The position numbers and the translations under genes are program-made. A model generated the notes under the pieces. That model searched no databases. It was not told the origin of the DNA and was given only the letters and a program-made list of their open reading frames with translations. Below, in pieces: positions 23,039-31,356 of a stretch of 51,725 bases of DNA. Where the stretch lies: assembly GCA_002349565.1 (NCBI GenBank), contig DEDN01000020.1, positions 12,572-64,296 on the forward strand, in the 5' to 3' direction. The DNA comes from Alphaproteobacteria bacterium UBA2903 (GTDB lineage Bacteria > Pseudomonadota > Alphaproteobacteria > CAAGCB01 > CAG-977). The stretch's first letter is position 1; each line of letters begins with the position of its first letter.

Positions 23039-25279
23039 TTATGAATTTTTCTTTTTGCGGGCGGGGGCGGGAAACACCGTTGAAAAAGCGGTGAACAGCG
23101 CGTCCGTAAAGTTTTCGTCGAAAGGCAGATTCCCCGCGTACCAATCGGGGGCAAGCTTCGCATTGCCGTTCGCAAACGCGCTGAAACGCTTTGTCCACAG
23201 GCGGTCAACATCCAAAGCGACCGCAAAGGGCAGATGTTTGTTGTAAAGCGTTTTGATTTTGCGGTCGGCGTTGCGCATGGTCGCCAGCAGCGTGTCATCC
23301 TGCGACGACAGATAAATTTTGTAGCCTTCCAGATTTTCAGCCAGCGTTTTGCCCAGCAGGGACGGCGATTGCAGCAAAGAGTAAAACACGGCAATGCAGA
23401 TCAGCGCCGCCGCAAACCAGACAGCCGTTACCCAAGTCGTTTCGACGGCGTACCAATGCAATGCTTGCGACAATCCCGCCAAAAACGCCAAAGAGGTCAG
23501 CGTCGGGACGGTCAAGGCGCGGCGGTTGTTCGAAAAAGCCCCCCGTTTCAACAGGGAAAACAGTTTTTCGCCCGAAAAATACAGCGGAACAAAGCAGGCA
23601 ACGGCAATAAACGCCGTTATTCCCGTCGTCAGCGCGAACGGGGACAGGGACGCCACGGTTACGACCGAAATCGCCGCCATTAAAATGCCGAACCAGAAAT
23701 AAGTTTGCTGGAATGTGACGAACTTCGATTTGTATTCACGCTTCATTTTGCCGTCAAGGGTCTGCAGCAGGCGCGTCAGGCGCAACGCGTTTGCCGCCGT
23801 CATTTTGAACGCGGTTTCTTCCTTGGGGAACAGTTTTTTCGCAACCGTTTTTTCCAAGGCGGACAGGGATTTCGTGCTGTCGGTCTGTTTGATTAAAGTC
23901 AGCTGTTTTTGGCTGTTTTGCTCAAACGACAGGAAGCCTTTGCCTGCCATGTCCAGCAGCAGGACGAACAGCGTTTTCGGAACGGTTTGCCGACAGCGGG
24001 CGTAATAAACGACGGCGGGATTCAAATCGTCTTTTTTGACCGACAAAGCTTGCGTGGAGGCGGGGACTTGATTCTTTTTCAAGCTTATCCATGTCGCCAG
24101 ATAATAAGAACAGACGAACAGGAACGCCAAAAACGCCGTCAGCGCCGTGCCGTGTTCGCGCAAAAAGCGGTCAAGCGCGGCGTTGTAAACGGGAGCGGCA
24201 TCGCTTTCCGCCCAGTTGGTTATCAAAATCAGTCCTTCAAACGGGGCAAGCGGATAGGTCAGCGTAAAAGCCGTGTCGTTTTCGCTGTCGCGTTTGATGC
24301 GGACGTCGTGCTGCGGCTGGCGCATGTCGCCCGTCAAAGCGGAACGGGAAAAAATCTTTGCGCCGCGCGGATAAATGACGATCGCCCCCGCGCGTGTCAC
24401 AGGGATGTCCCAATGCTGTCCCGTAACATTCCAGATCAATTCTTTGAAACTGCGGGAATCGCCCGCCGTATTGTCAAATTCGGCGATTTTGTCGGCAAAC
24501 AGATAGGTCAGCGTGAAAACGTGAACACCGGGGGCAAGCGGTTTGTCCCCGTGCATCGCTATCCGAACGCCGAATTTGTCGGGTTTCAAAGCGGCATCGA
24601 CCGGCTTCCCGTCAATTTCCGCGCTCAAAACCGTCAGATCCGTGCGGTGCTTTTTGCCCGAACGGTCGGCGTGGTATTTGGGAAACAGGCGGTCGATTCC
24701 CGTGAAATCCTCTTCGGACGGATCAACGACGCGCTGGATGGTTTCGGAAACCGAAATCGTATCGTTCGCCAACACTTCTATGCGGCTGAAATAATACGGA
24801 ATATGGCGCACAAAAGGCACTTCGACATAGGTATCGGGCGGAATCGCGGCAATGGTCTTCGCCCCCGTATAATCCAAAGTCATCAGCTTCGGTCCCGTCG
24901 GCTGCGACGCGTAAATTTCCTGCTGCTGCAAAGGCGACGGCGTCGGCCGGGGTTGCTCCGCCGAAGAACCGAACAGGCGCGCTTTCGCCTTTTCAAGCGT
25001 GCGGCGGACGATATTGGGTTTCTTTTTTCCGAAAACGCCGCTCAGATCGGGCGTCTGTCCCGTTGAATGCGAGTTGTCGAAAAACACCAGCGTGCCGCGC
25101 GCGCTGATAACTTTGTCCAAACCGCCCGCGTTATGCGGATCAAAGCCCTGTTTCGTATCGAACGACGCCAGAATTTTGTTCAAATCGGCGTTCAGCGAGT
25201 TTTCCTGCGCCGCCGCGGGCGGCATGCCGCCGCTCAGCATCGAAAACAACGCAAAAACGAATAAAAAGCCCTTTGCCAT
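23039..25279 (-). CDS. DUF2207 family membrane protein
   Basis: A 746-residue protein with a signal peptide (MAKGFLFVFALFSMLSGG...AAAQ), a large extracytoplasmic DUF2207-type beta domain (about 150-370, with YFSRIEVLANDTISVSETIQ and NVTGQHWDIPV), a membrane segment near 395-415, a cytoplasmic stretch, and two further pairs of hydrophobic helices at about 530-580 and 600-650. The function of this family is unknown. ATG at 25279 is chosen over an in-frame upstream GTG because only the shorter form gives a proper signal peptide. A good promoter lies upstream at 25313-25341, and parE follows 21 bases after its stop. Confidence 0.82.
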   Translation of the reverse strand: MAKGFLFVFALFSMLSGGMPPAAAQENSLNADLNKILASFDTKQGFDPHNAGGLDKVISARGTLVFFDNSHSTGQTPDLSGVFGKKKPNIVRRTLEKAKARLFGSSAEQPRPTPSPLQQQEIYASQPTGPKLMTLDYTGAKTIAAIPPDTYVEVPFVRHIPYYFSRIEVLANDTISVSETIQRVVDPSEEDFTGIDRLFPKYHADRSGKKHRTDLTVLSAEIDGKPVDAALKPDKFGVRIAMHGDKPLAPGVHVFTLTYLFADKIAEFDNTAGDSRSFKELIWNVTGQHWDIPVTRAGAIVIYPRGAKIFSRSALTGDMRQPQHDVRIKRDSENDTAFTLTYPLAPFEGLILITNWAESDAAPVYNAALDRFLREHGTALTAFLAFLFVCSYYLATWISLKKNQVPASTQALSVKKDDLNPAVVYYARCRQTVPKTLFVLLLDMAGKGFLSFEQNSQKQLTLIKQTDSTKSLSALEKTVAKKLFPKEETAFKMTAANALRLTRLLQTLDGKMKREYKSKFVTFQQTYFWFGILMAAISVVTVASLSPFALTTGITAFIAVACFVPLYFSGEKLFSLLKRGAFSNNRRALTVPTLTSLAFLAGLSQALHWYAVETTWVTAVWFAAALICIAVFYSLLQSPSLLGKTLAENLEGYKIYLSSQDDTLLATMRNADRKIKTLYNKHLPFAVALDVDRLWTKRFSAFANGNAKLAPDWYAGNLPFDENFTDALFTAFSTVFPAPARKKKNS

Positions 25280-25312
25280 AATCCTGCATCCGCATATAAA
25301 CACTTTATTTAC

Positions 25313-25341
25313 TTTCTAGCCGATTTTTTTGCGCGGTGCAA
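25313..25341 (-). promoter_or_regulatory. Promoter of the DUF2207-parE unit
   Basis: On the minus strand TTGCAC (25341-25336), a 17-base spacer and TAGAAA (25318-25313) lie about 34 bases upstream of the ATG at 25279. The facing serA promoter is less clear: TTTCTT-N17-TATAGA at 25357-25385 is the best candidate. Confidence 0.55.
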
Positions 25342-25417
25342 ACACAAAAACAATCCTTTCTTCTTGCGCCGAGTTGGTGTATAGAAAAGGCAGTTTTTCA
25401 ATTTTTTAAGGGAAAGT

Positions 25418-26662
25418 ATGATGTTGACGACCTCGCTTGCCAAAGACAAAATCAAAATTCTGCTGTTGGAAGACTTGCATCCCAACGCCGAAAACTATTT
25501 CAGAAAGCACGGCTACAACAATATCGAAAGCTTGAAAGGCGCGTTGGGCGAACAGGAACTGATCGAAAAGATCAAAGACGTCCACATCATCGGCATCCGT
25601 TCGCGCACCAAACTGACGGCTAATGTTTTCGCCGCCGCCGAAAAGCTGATCGCCGCGGGATGTTTTTGCATCGGCACGAATCAGGTCGATTTAGAAGCCG
25701 CCAAGCGTCACGGCATTCCCGTTTTCAACGCGCCGTATTCAAACACGCGTTCGGTGGCGGAGCTGGTCATCGGCGAAATCGTGATGCTGATGCGCGGCAT
25801 TCCGCAGCGAAACACCGCCGCCCATGCGGGGCAATGGCTGAAAAACGCCAAAGGGTCGATGGAACTGCGCGGCAAAGTGCTGGGCATTGTCGGCTACGGT
25901 CACATCGGGACGCAGGTTTCCGTGATGGCGGAAGCGATGGGGATGAAAGTCCGCTATTTCGACATTGTTGACAAGCTTGCCATGGGCAACGCCGAAGCGT
26001 GTTCTTCGCTGTCCGAACTGTTGAGCGTGTCCGACGTGGTGAGCCTGCATGTTCCGCAGACGTCACAGACGAACAATATGATTTCGCACGCCGAATTTTT
26101 CGCGATGAAAAAAGGCGCGTTCTTCATCAATGCGGCGCGCGGCAGCGTCGTTGACATCGATGCGCTGAAAGAAGCGCTGGACGAAGGGCAAATCGCAGGC
26201 GCGGCAATCGACGTGTTTCCCAAGGAACCCGCGACCAAGGACGAAGAATTCGTGTCGCCTTTGCGCGGCATGCCGAACGTCATTCTGACCCCGCACATTG
26301 GCGGTTCGACGCTGGAAGCCCAAGCCAACATCGGATTGGAAGTCGCCGAACGTCTGGTCAAATATTCGGACAACGGGTCGACTTTGGGGGCGGTCAACTG
26401 CGTCGAAGTGTCCTTGCCCGTTCAGGAACCGGGGAAAGTGACGCGCTTTATGCATATCCACCGCAACGTTCCGGGCGTGCTGAGCGCAATCAACCATGTG
26501 TTTTCGGATGCGGGATTGAACGTCAGCGGGCAGTATTTGCGCACGGACGGCGAATATGCTTATGTCGTGGTCGATGTTGACGGGCGGCTGGCGAACGCTT
26601 TGGAAATCCGCAATAAACTGGAACAGATCACCGGCACGCTGAAAGTGCGTTATTTAATCTGA
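25418..26662 (+). CDS. serA: D-3-phosphoglycerate dehydrogenase
   Basis: SerA oxidises 3-phosphoglycerate with NAD, the first step of serine synthesis. The 414-residue product has the substrate-domain start KIKILLLEDLHPNAENYF, the NAD-binding GIVGYGHIGTQ, the catalytic arginine region NAARGSVVDIDAL and the catalytic histidine in LTPHIGGST. A C-terminal ACT domain (about 340-414, VPGVLSAINHVFSDAGLNV) points to serine feedback inhibition, as in the E. coli-type enzyme. Two adjacent ATGs are possible; AAGGGAAAG precedes the first by a few bases. Confidence 0.95.
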   Translation: MMLTTSLAKDKIKILLLEDLHPNAENYFRKHGYNNIESLKGALGEQELIEKIKDVHIIGIRSRTKLTANVFAAAEKLIAAGCFCIGTNQVDLEAAKRHGIPVFNAPYSNTRSVAELVIGEIVMLMRGIPQRNTAAHAGQWLKNAKGSMELRGKVLGIVGYGHIGTQVSVMAEAMGMKVRYFDIVDKLAMGNAEACSSLSELLSVSDVVSLHVPQTSQTNNMISHAEFFAMKKGAFFINAARGSVVDIDALKEALDEGQIAGAAIDVFPKEPATKDEEFVSPLRGMPNVILTPHIGGSTLEAQANIGLEVAERLVKYSDNGSTLGAVNCVEVSLPVQEPGKVTRFMHIHRNVPGVLSAINHVFSDAGLNVSGQYLRTDGEYAYVVVDVDGRLANALEIRNKLEQITGTLKVRYLI

Positions 26663-26706
26663 CCGCTTTTTCCGCTTTTCTTTTTAAAAAGAAGCCGTTA
26701 AGATGA

Positions 26707-26747
26707 TTCAAACGGATTGTTTTCGTTTGAAAGCATATTTTTGATTT
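26707..26747 (+). terminator. Candidate serA terminator
   Basis: The perfect 8-bp stem TTCAAACG / CGTTTGAA (26707-26714 and 26724-26731) has a nine-base loop and is followed by T-rich sequence (ATTTTTGATTTTT). It lies 45 bases after the serA stop and just ahead of glgC, so it could also be a regulatory hairpin for glgC. Confidence 0.5.
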
Positions 26748-26762
26748 TTATGGAGCTTGGGC

Positions 26763-28037
26763 ATGGACGAAGTCGATTTGAATTTGGCACGCAAAGAAAC
26801 GCTGGCTTTGGTGTTGGCGGGCGGCAAAGGGTCGCGTTTGAAAAACTTGACGGGAACGCAGGCTAAGCCTGCCGTTCCGTTCGGCGGAAAATTCAGAATC
26901 ATCGACTTTCCGCTGTCGAACTGCATCAATTCGGGCATGCGCCGCATTTGCGTTTTGACGCAGTACAAAGCGCACAGCTTGATCAAGCATATTCAGCAGG
27001 GGTGGAGCTTTTTGCAGCCCGAACTGAACGAATTTGTGGAAATCTGGCCGGCTCAGCAGCAGACTTCGGACGAAGTGTGGTATCAAGGCACGGCTGACGC
27101 GGTTTACCAGAACTTGGAAACCATCCGTCAGCATCATCCGCGCTACATTCTGATTTTGGCGGGCGACCATATTTACAAACAGGATTATTCCCAAATGCTG
27201 AAACAGCACATCGAAAAAGGCGCGGTGGCGACCGTTTCCTGTATCGAAGTGCCGATTGAAAAAGCGCACGAATTCGGAATTCTGGACGCCGACGCGGACG
27301 GCAACATCATCAAATTCGTCGAAAAACCCAAAAATCCGCCCTGCATCCCCGGACAGCCCGATCGTTCTTTCGCCAGCATGGGGATTTACATCTTCAACGC
27401 CGATTTCTTGATCGACTTGCTGGAAAAAGACGCGCAGGACAAAAACTCGTCCCACGACTTCGGCAAAGATTTGCTGCCGTCGCTGGTCGGCAAGGAAAAG
27501 ATGATTGCCCACAGATTCCAAGACAGCTGCGTTTACAACAAAACGGACGAAGCGTATTGGCGCGATGTCGGCACGGTGGACGCGTATTGGGAAGCCAACT
27601 TGGATTTGACGAACGTCATTCCCGATTTGGATTTGTACGACACGCGTTGGCCGATTTGGACGTTCCAGGAACAGCACCCCGCCGCGAAGTTCGTGTTTGA
27701 AAGCGATTTGCGCACGGGCATGGCGGTCAAATCTTTGGTTTCCGCGGGCTGTATCATTTCTGGCGGAACGGTTCGCCGTTCGCTGCTGTTTTCGGCGGTG
27801 CGCGTCCATTCGTTTTCTTTGGTTGAAGATTCGGTCGTGTTGCCGAATTGCGTCATCAACCGCCACGCCCGCGTCCGCAAAGCCGTTTTGGCGGAGGGAT
27901 GCGTCATTCCCCGCGGACTGGTCATCGGTGAAAATCCCGAAGAGGACGCCAAGTATTTCTACGTTTCGGAAAAGGGGGTCGTTTTGGTGACGCCCGACAT
28001 GCTGGCGAAACTGCCGCCCGTTCCCGAATTGTCATAA
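26763..28037 (+). CDS. glgC: Glucose-1-phosphate adenylyltransferase
   Basis: GlgC makes ADP-glucose, the committed donor for bacterial glycogen. The 424-residue protein has the nucleotidyltransferase opening ALVLAGGKGSRLKNLT with the AKPAVPFGGKFRIIDFPLSN block, the catalytic region ILILAGDHIYKQDY, the glucose-1-phosphate site FVEKPKNPP, WRDVGTVDAYWEANLDL, and a C-terminal left-handed beta-helix. The ATG at 26763 is preferred to an in-frame TTG two codons upstream, because GGAG stands seven bases ahead. No other glycogen genes are in the window. Confidence 0.95.
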   Translation: MDEVDLNLARKETLALVLAGGKGSRLKNLTGTQAKPAVPFGGKFRIIDFPLSNCINSGMRRICVLTQYKAHSLIKHIQQGWSFLQPELNEFVEIWPAQQQTSDEVWYQGTADAVYQNLETIRQHHPRYILILAGDHIYKQDYSQMLKQHIEKGAVATVSCIEVPIEKAHEFGILDADADGNIIKFVEKPKNPPCIPGQPDRSFASMGIYIFNADFLIDLLEKDAQDKNSSHDFGKDLLPSLVGKEKMIAHRFQDSCVYNKTDEAYWRDVGTVDAYWEANLDLTNVIPDLDLYDTRWPIWTFQEQHPAAKFVFESDLRTGMAVKSLVSAGCIISGGTVRRSLLFSAVRVHSFSLVEDSVVLPNCVINRHARVRKAVLAEGCVIPRGLVIGENPEEDAKYFYVSEKGVVLVTPDMLAKLPPVPELS

Positions 28038-28051
28038 AAAACGGCAAAACG

Positions 28052-28083
28052 AAAACCGCCTGGTCAATCGAGCAGGCGGTTTT
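28052..28083. terminator. Bidirectional terminator between glgC and gcrA
   Basis: The 11-bp perfect stem AAAACCGCCTG / CAGGCGGTTTT has a ten-base loop. It lies between the convergent glgC and gcrA stops and has T-runs on both strands. Confidence 0.85.
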
Positions 28084-28102
28084 GTTATGAAAAGAATTTT
28101 TT

Positions 28103-28501
28103 TCAGCGGACGGATTTCGCGGACACATACGCAACGGCGGCATGTTCCGCGCAATACGGTTTGTCGGGCAGGGCTTCCTTGCCGCAGAAATGGAAATCCG
28201 CGTCTTTCGGGTCCCCGATGGGCCAACGGCAGGACGAATGCGTCAAATCGTTGACGGTAAACAGCTTTTCCGATTTTTTCGGGGTTTTGGGCTTTACCGC
28301 TTTTTTGGGCTGATCCGCAACGGCTTCCGCCGGTTCGTCTTCACGGCGAATCGGGGACGGGCGGCTGTTCAATCCCAAACGGTGCGCTTTTCCGACGACG
28401 GCGTTTTTCGACACGTTCAACGCTTTTCCGATTTCCCCCGTTGTCAATCCTTCGTTCCACAGACGTTTTAATTCTTCAACCTGTTCGTCAGTCCAGCCCA
28501 T
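28103..28501 (-). CDS. gcrA: Cell-cycle regulator GcrA
   Basis: GcrA is a sigma-70 cofactor of alphaproteobacteria that activates promoters carrying CcrM-methylated GANTC sites. The 132-residue product begins MGWTDEQVEELKRLWNEG, followed by the helix-turn-helix TTGEIGKALNVSKNAVVGKAHRLGL, and the C-terminal sigma-binding part with CRWPIGDPKDADFHFCG and PYCAEHAAVAY. The linker is rich in lysine, proline and alanine. It starts 15 bases after the stop of the upstream secreted-protein gene and may be part of that unit. This is the best single lineage marker in the window. Confidence 0.95.
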   Translation of the reverse strand: MGWTDEQVEELKRLWNEGLTTGEIGKALNVSKNAVVGKAHRLGLNSRPSPIRREDEPAEAVADQPKKAVKPKTPKKSEKLFTVNDLTHSSCRWPIGDPKDADFHFCGKEALPDKPYCAEHAAVAYVSAKSVR

Positions 28502-28516
28502 TGTTGTTTCCTTTTG

Positions 28517-29812
28517 TCAGTAAATTCCGTAAACGGGAGCTTCCAATACCGTCATATCCCGCGTAGCAAACTCTTTTCGGATATTATCACCATAATTTCT
28601 GACTGCAAGCACGTTTTGTTCCGTCGATGTATATAAATCAACGTAAAGCTTGATGCTATCCCAAGCGGTTTGGCGGTCTTGCGGGCTTAAAGTTTGAAAT
28701 TCCCGCGGCATTTTTTTCATTTTCCGCCATTCGCCGACGCTGAGCGCCGTGGCGGGCGTCATTGTGGCGACTCGGCGCGCTTTGATAATCTTGTCCGCGG
28801 TCAAAGCCCAGCTGTTCAGCGTAAAGCCGTGTTTGGCGACGATTCTTGAGAATTTTTCGGCTTCGGGCAAACGTTTGATCTTGTCAGCCAAAGTCTGCAT
28901 GGGGTTGCGCAATTCTTCCATCAGATTGTTGTCCGTCAGCGACAAATCGCGAATCGCCGTGTGGAACGCGTCAAAACGGTTTGAACCGAAAACCTGGCTG
29001 ATTTCGGCGAACGATGCCAGCGACGCTTCCACATCGCCTTCGGTCAGCGGTGATTTTGCGGTAACTTTGTTCGCGGGCGTCTGCGGACGGACGTTTTTTT
29101 GCAAAGCTTTTCCCGTTCTGTAGTCGTCGGGGGAGGGCATGCCGTAACGGGAAACAAGGGAAGCCTGATTCAAAATGAACAGATCCGACGGCTTTGCATT
29201 GTCGCCCAAGGTGACGACTTTCGTATAGCCTTTGAAGCTTTCGGGTTCCCTGTCTTCGGTCGCCCACGCTTCGGGCATCAGGTAAATGTACAGGTGTTTC
29301 GACATATATTTGCCGTACTTTTTCGCGTACGCCTGCATTTGCGGAGCGATGCGGGTCGGGAATTTGCCTTTGGTTTCCTTGATGCCCGGCATATTCAAAA
29401 TCCGTTCGGACATATAGGGCAATTCATGCAAAAACGGTCCGACGTATTGATAGGCGTAGGAGGGCAGCGTTTTTATCAGGCGGTACAAGTCTTCTTCGGA
29501 TTTTTCCTGCGATTCGATCAAGGCGTTCACACCGCCCGGATACGCGTCGGCAATGACTTCCTCCAAAGCGGAAAAAACGGTTTCTTTGTTGGCTACGGCG
29601 GGGACGCGTCTGTTTTTTTCGGCTTTGTAAGCCATCAAATCGCTGTGCATTTTTCCCAGAAAACCCGTCAGCCGTCCTTTGTCGGCTTCGGGGCGTTCGG
29701 GGATTTCTTCTTCGTCTTCGGCTGTAACTTCCAAAGCCGTCCAGTCCAGCGGCGATTCGGCAATCGCCGCTGTTGGAACCAGAAAAGCCAAAAACAGCAA
29801 AAGAGTCAGCAT
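28517..29812 (-). CDS. Unknown secreted protein between DUF4139 protein and GcrA
   Basis: A 431-residue product with a clean signal peptide (MLTLLLFLAFLVPTAAIAE, cleavage before SPLDW). I do not recognise the family. The mature part is mostly helical, begins with an acidic patch (TAEDEEEIPERPEADKG), and has no cysteine pairs, membrane helices or known catalytic motif that I can see. ATG at 29812 is chosen because it creates the signal peptide and overlaps the stop of the upstream DUF4139 gene (TAATG), so the two are translationally coupled. A periplasmic role linked to the DUF4139 protein is likely by context only. Confidence 0.75.
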   Translation of the reverse strand: MLTLLLFLAFLVPTAAIAESPLDWTALEVTAEDEEEIPERPEADKGRLTGFLGKMHSDLMAYKAEKNRRVPAVANKETVFSALEEVIADAYPGGVNALIESQEKSEEDLYRLIKTLPSYAYQYVGPFLHELPYMSERILNMPGIKETKGKFPTRIAPQMQAYAKKYGKYMSKHLYIYLMPEAWATEDREPESFKGYTKVVTLGDNAKPSDLFILNQASLVSRYGMPSPDDYRTGKALQKNVRPQTPANKVTAKSPLTEGDVEASLASFAEISQVFGSNRFDAFHTAIRDLSLTDNNLMEELRNPMQTLADKIKRLPEAEKFSRIVAKHGFTLNSWALTADKIIKARRVATMTPATALSVGEWRKMKKMPREFQTLSPQDRQTAWDSIKLYVDLYTSTEQNVLAVRNYGDNIRKEFATRDMTVLEAPVYGIY

Positions 29813-31215
29813 TATTCGCCTTTGACGCGGACGGTGTAGGTCAGGACGGTTTTGCCTTTTGCGGGAACGGATATCGTCCACAGCGCTTGTCCCGCGTTTT
29901 CTTTGGTGAAAGCGGCGGAACTGTCGGCAATCGTCCAGCCGTTCGGGAACGACTGGCGGTATTGAACGTTGACGGGGGCGTTTTTGGCGTTTTTGAATGT
30001 AAATTCGTAAACGGCTTCGTAAGCCTTCGGCGAAAACTGGGTGTAAGACACTTGTTTGCCTTCGGCGGTTACATCAAACGCTTCGCCCAGATTGAGCTTG
30101 ATTTTTTCGTTTTCGGCGGTGTGGGAAATACGGTCCTCGCCGACAAAGAAAATCCGCTGTTTAGAATCGGCTTTGTATACGCGCATCGTGCCCGCGGGCA
30201 AAGCCATTCCCAAATTCGATTTTTTGTCGTTGACAAACTGCAGGTAAATCGCCGCGCTGCGGGTGTCGAATTCCTTTTGCCGCGGGGAATAAACGGGGGT
30301 GATGTCGTCAAAGCGGTATTCTTTGCGCGCTTGGATGTTTGATCCCGACAGCAAAGCCAGCTGTTTGGTCTGATTGGACAAGATGTCCGTCTTGCGTCCC
30401 AAAGAATAAAGATGATAGTCCATCAGTTCCTCTTCCGCCATATTGGAAACGGAATCATAGACGGCGGCGGCTTTCGCCATCATCATCATCGGACGGGCGC
30501 GTGTCACCGGACGGACGCGGTTGACGGAACCCGCGACAAATTGCATGTCGGCGTTTTTATAGTCCGCCCCCGAATCGTTCGTCAGCGTAACCCAGCCGTT
30601 CAAATCAATCGAATCTTCCGCGTCGTTCAATTCGGCGACGTAATCCGCGCGCCATGTCAAGCCGTTCGTCAGATAGCTGAGATTGACATCGCGCGATCCC
30701 GCTTTGTCGGACAGCAGATCGACGGTCAGGGTCGGCTTGTCGCGCAAAGTCGCGGGGACGTCGGGGAAAATCAAGCGCGCTTTGGAATCCGTTTCGATTC
30801 GGTCGCCGATTTTCAAAACAACGCCGTCGGCTGCTGAAAGAACGGTGGCGTCTTCGGTTGTTTCTTGACCCGTCGCGGGGTTGGTGGAAACGACTTTAAT
30901 CTGCTTGCCCAAAAACTTTTGCAACAGGGATTGGCGGTTCAACAAATCAAAATTGAAGTTTTGTTCGACAACCCTGACTCCGTCGCCCGAAAACAGCGCG
31001 GTTTCAGGCTGGATTTGCGCCGAAACGCCCGCAAACGAAACAGTGTTCCTCCCCTTTTCAAACGGTACGCCGCGCGTGTCTTTGACCAATCCCAAGCCGT
31101 TGTTGTAAACGGTAACGCTTAAATTCTTGACGGCGGATTGGGGAACGTTCGTTTCGGCAAAAGCGTTTGAAGCCAAAACGGACAATGCGGCGGCGGCAAG
31201 CAGGGATTTCTTCAT
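29812..31215 (-). CDS. DUF4139 domain-containing secreted protein
   Basis: A 467-residue protein with a Sec signal peptide (MKKSLLAAAALSVLASNAFA). The pattern VTVYNNGLGLVKDTR near the start, LSYLTNGLTWRADYVAEL and WVTLTNDSGADYKNADMQFVAG in the middle, and FTFKNAKNAPVNV near the end match DUF4139, a beta-rich domain of unknown function found in envelope proteins. ATG at 31215 has AAAGGAG eight bases upstream; a longer frame exists but lacks this. Promoter TTGCTT-N17-TAGAAT lies directly upstream. It heads an apparent operon with the 431-residue secreted protein and gcrA. Confidence 0.85.
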   Translation of the reverse strand: MKKSLLAAAALSVLASNAFAETNVPQSAVKNLSVTVYNNGLGLVKDTRGVPFEKGRNTVSFAGVSAQIQPETALFSGDGVRVVEQNFNFDLLNRQSLLQKFLGKQIKVVSTNPATGQETTEDATVLSAADGVVLKIGDRIETDSKARLIFPDVPATLRDKPTLTVDLLSDKAGSRDVNLSYLTNGLTWRADYVAELNDAEDSIDLNGWVTLTNDSGADYKNADMQFVAGSVNRVRPVTRARPMMMMAKAAAVYDSVSNMAEEELMDYHLYSLGRKTDILSNQTKQLALLSGSNIQARKEYRFDDITPVYSPRQKEFDTRSAAIYLQFVNDKKSNLGMALPAGTMRVYKADSKQRIFFVGEDRISHTAENEKIKLNLGEAFDVTAEGKQVSYTQFSPKAYEAVYEFTFKNAKNAPVNVQYRQSFPNGWTIADSSAAFTKENAGQALWTISVPAKGKTVLTYTVRVKGE

Positions 31216-31245
31216 GGCAAAGCTCCTTTGAAAAATTTTTAACAA

Positions 31246-31274
31246 ATTCTAAAGGATTTTTATCGGCAAAGCAA
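31246..31274 (-). promoter_or_regulatory. Promoter of the DUF4139 gene
   Basis: On the minus strand TTGCTT (31274-31269), a 17-base spacer and TAGAAT (31251-31246) end about 30 bases before the ATG at 31215. Confidence 0.6.
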
Positions 31275-31293
31275 GCGTTGTCGGCTTTTTCGG

Positions 31294-31322
31294 TTGCGGA
31301 AAAGCGTGAAAAAAAGTATACA
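31294..31322 (+). promoter_or_regulatory. Promoter of the UDP-glucose dehydrogenase gene
   Basis: TTGCGG (31294-31299), a 17-base spacer and TATACA (31317-31322) stand 34 bases before the ATG at 31357. The site is back to back with the DUF4139 promoter. Confidence 0.65.
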
Positions 31323-31356
31323 TAAAATCAAAGTCTGTTGAGGGAAAGGATAAAGC

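Noticed and set aside
21632..23044. Plus-strand open frame of 470 codons opposite parE
   Set aside because: Shadow of parE with arginine- and phenylalanine-rich nonsense composition and no start signal.
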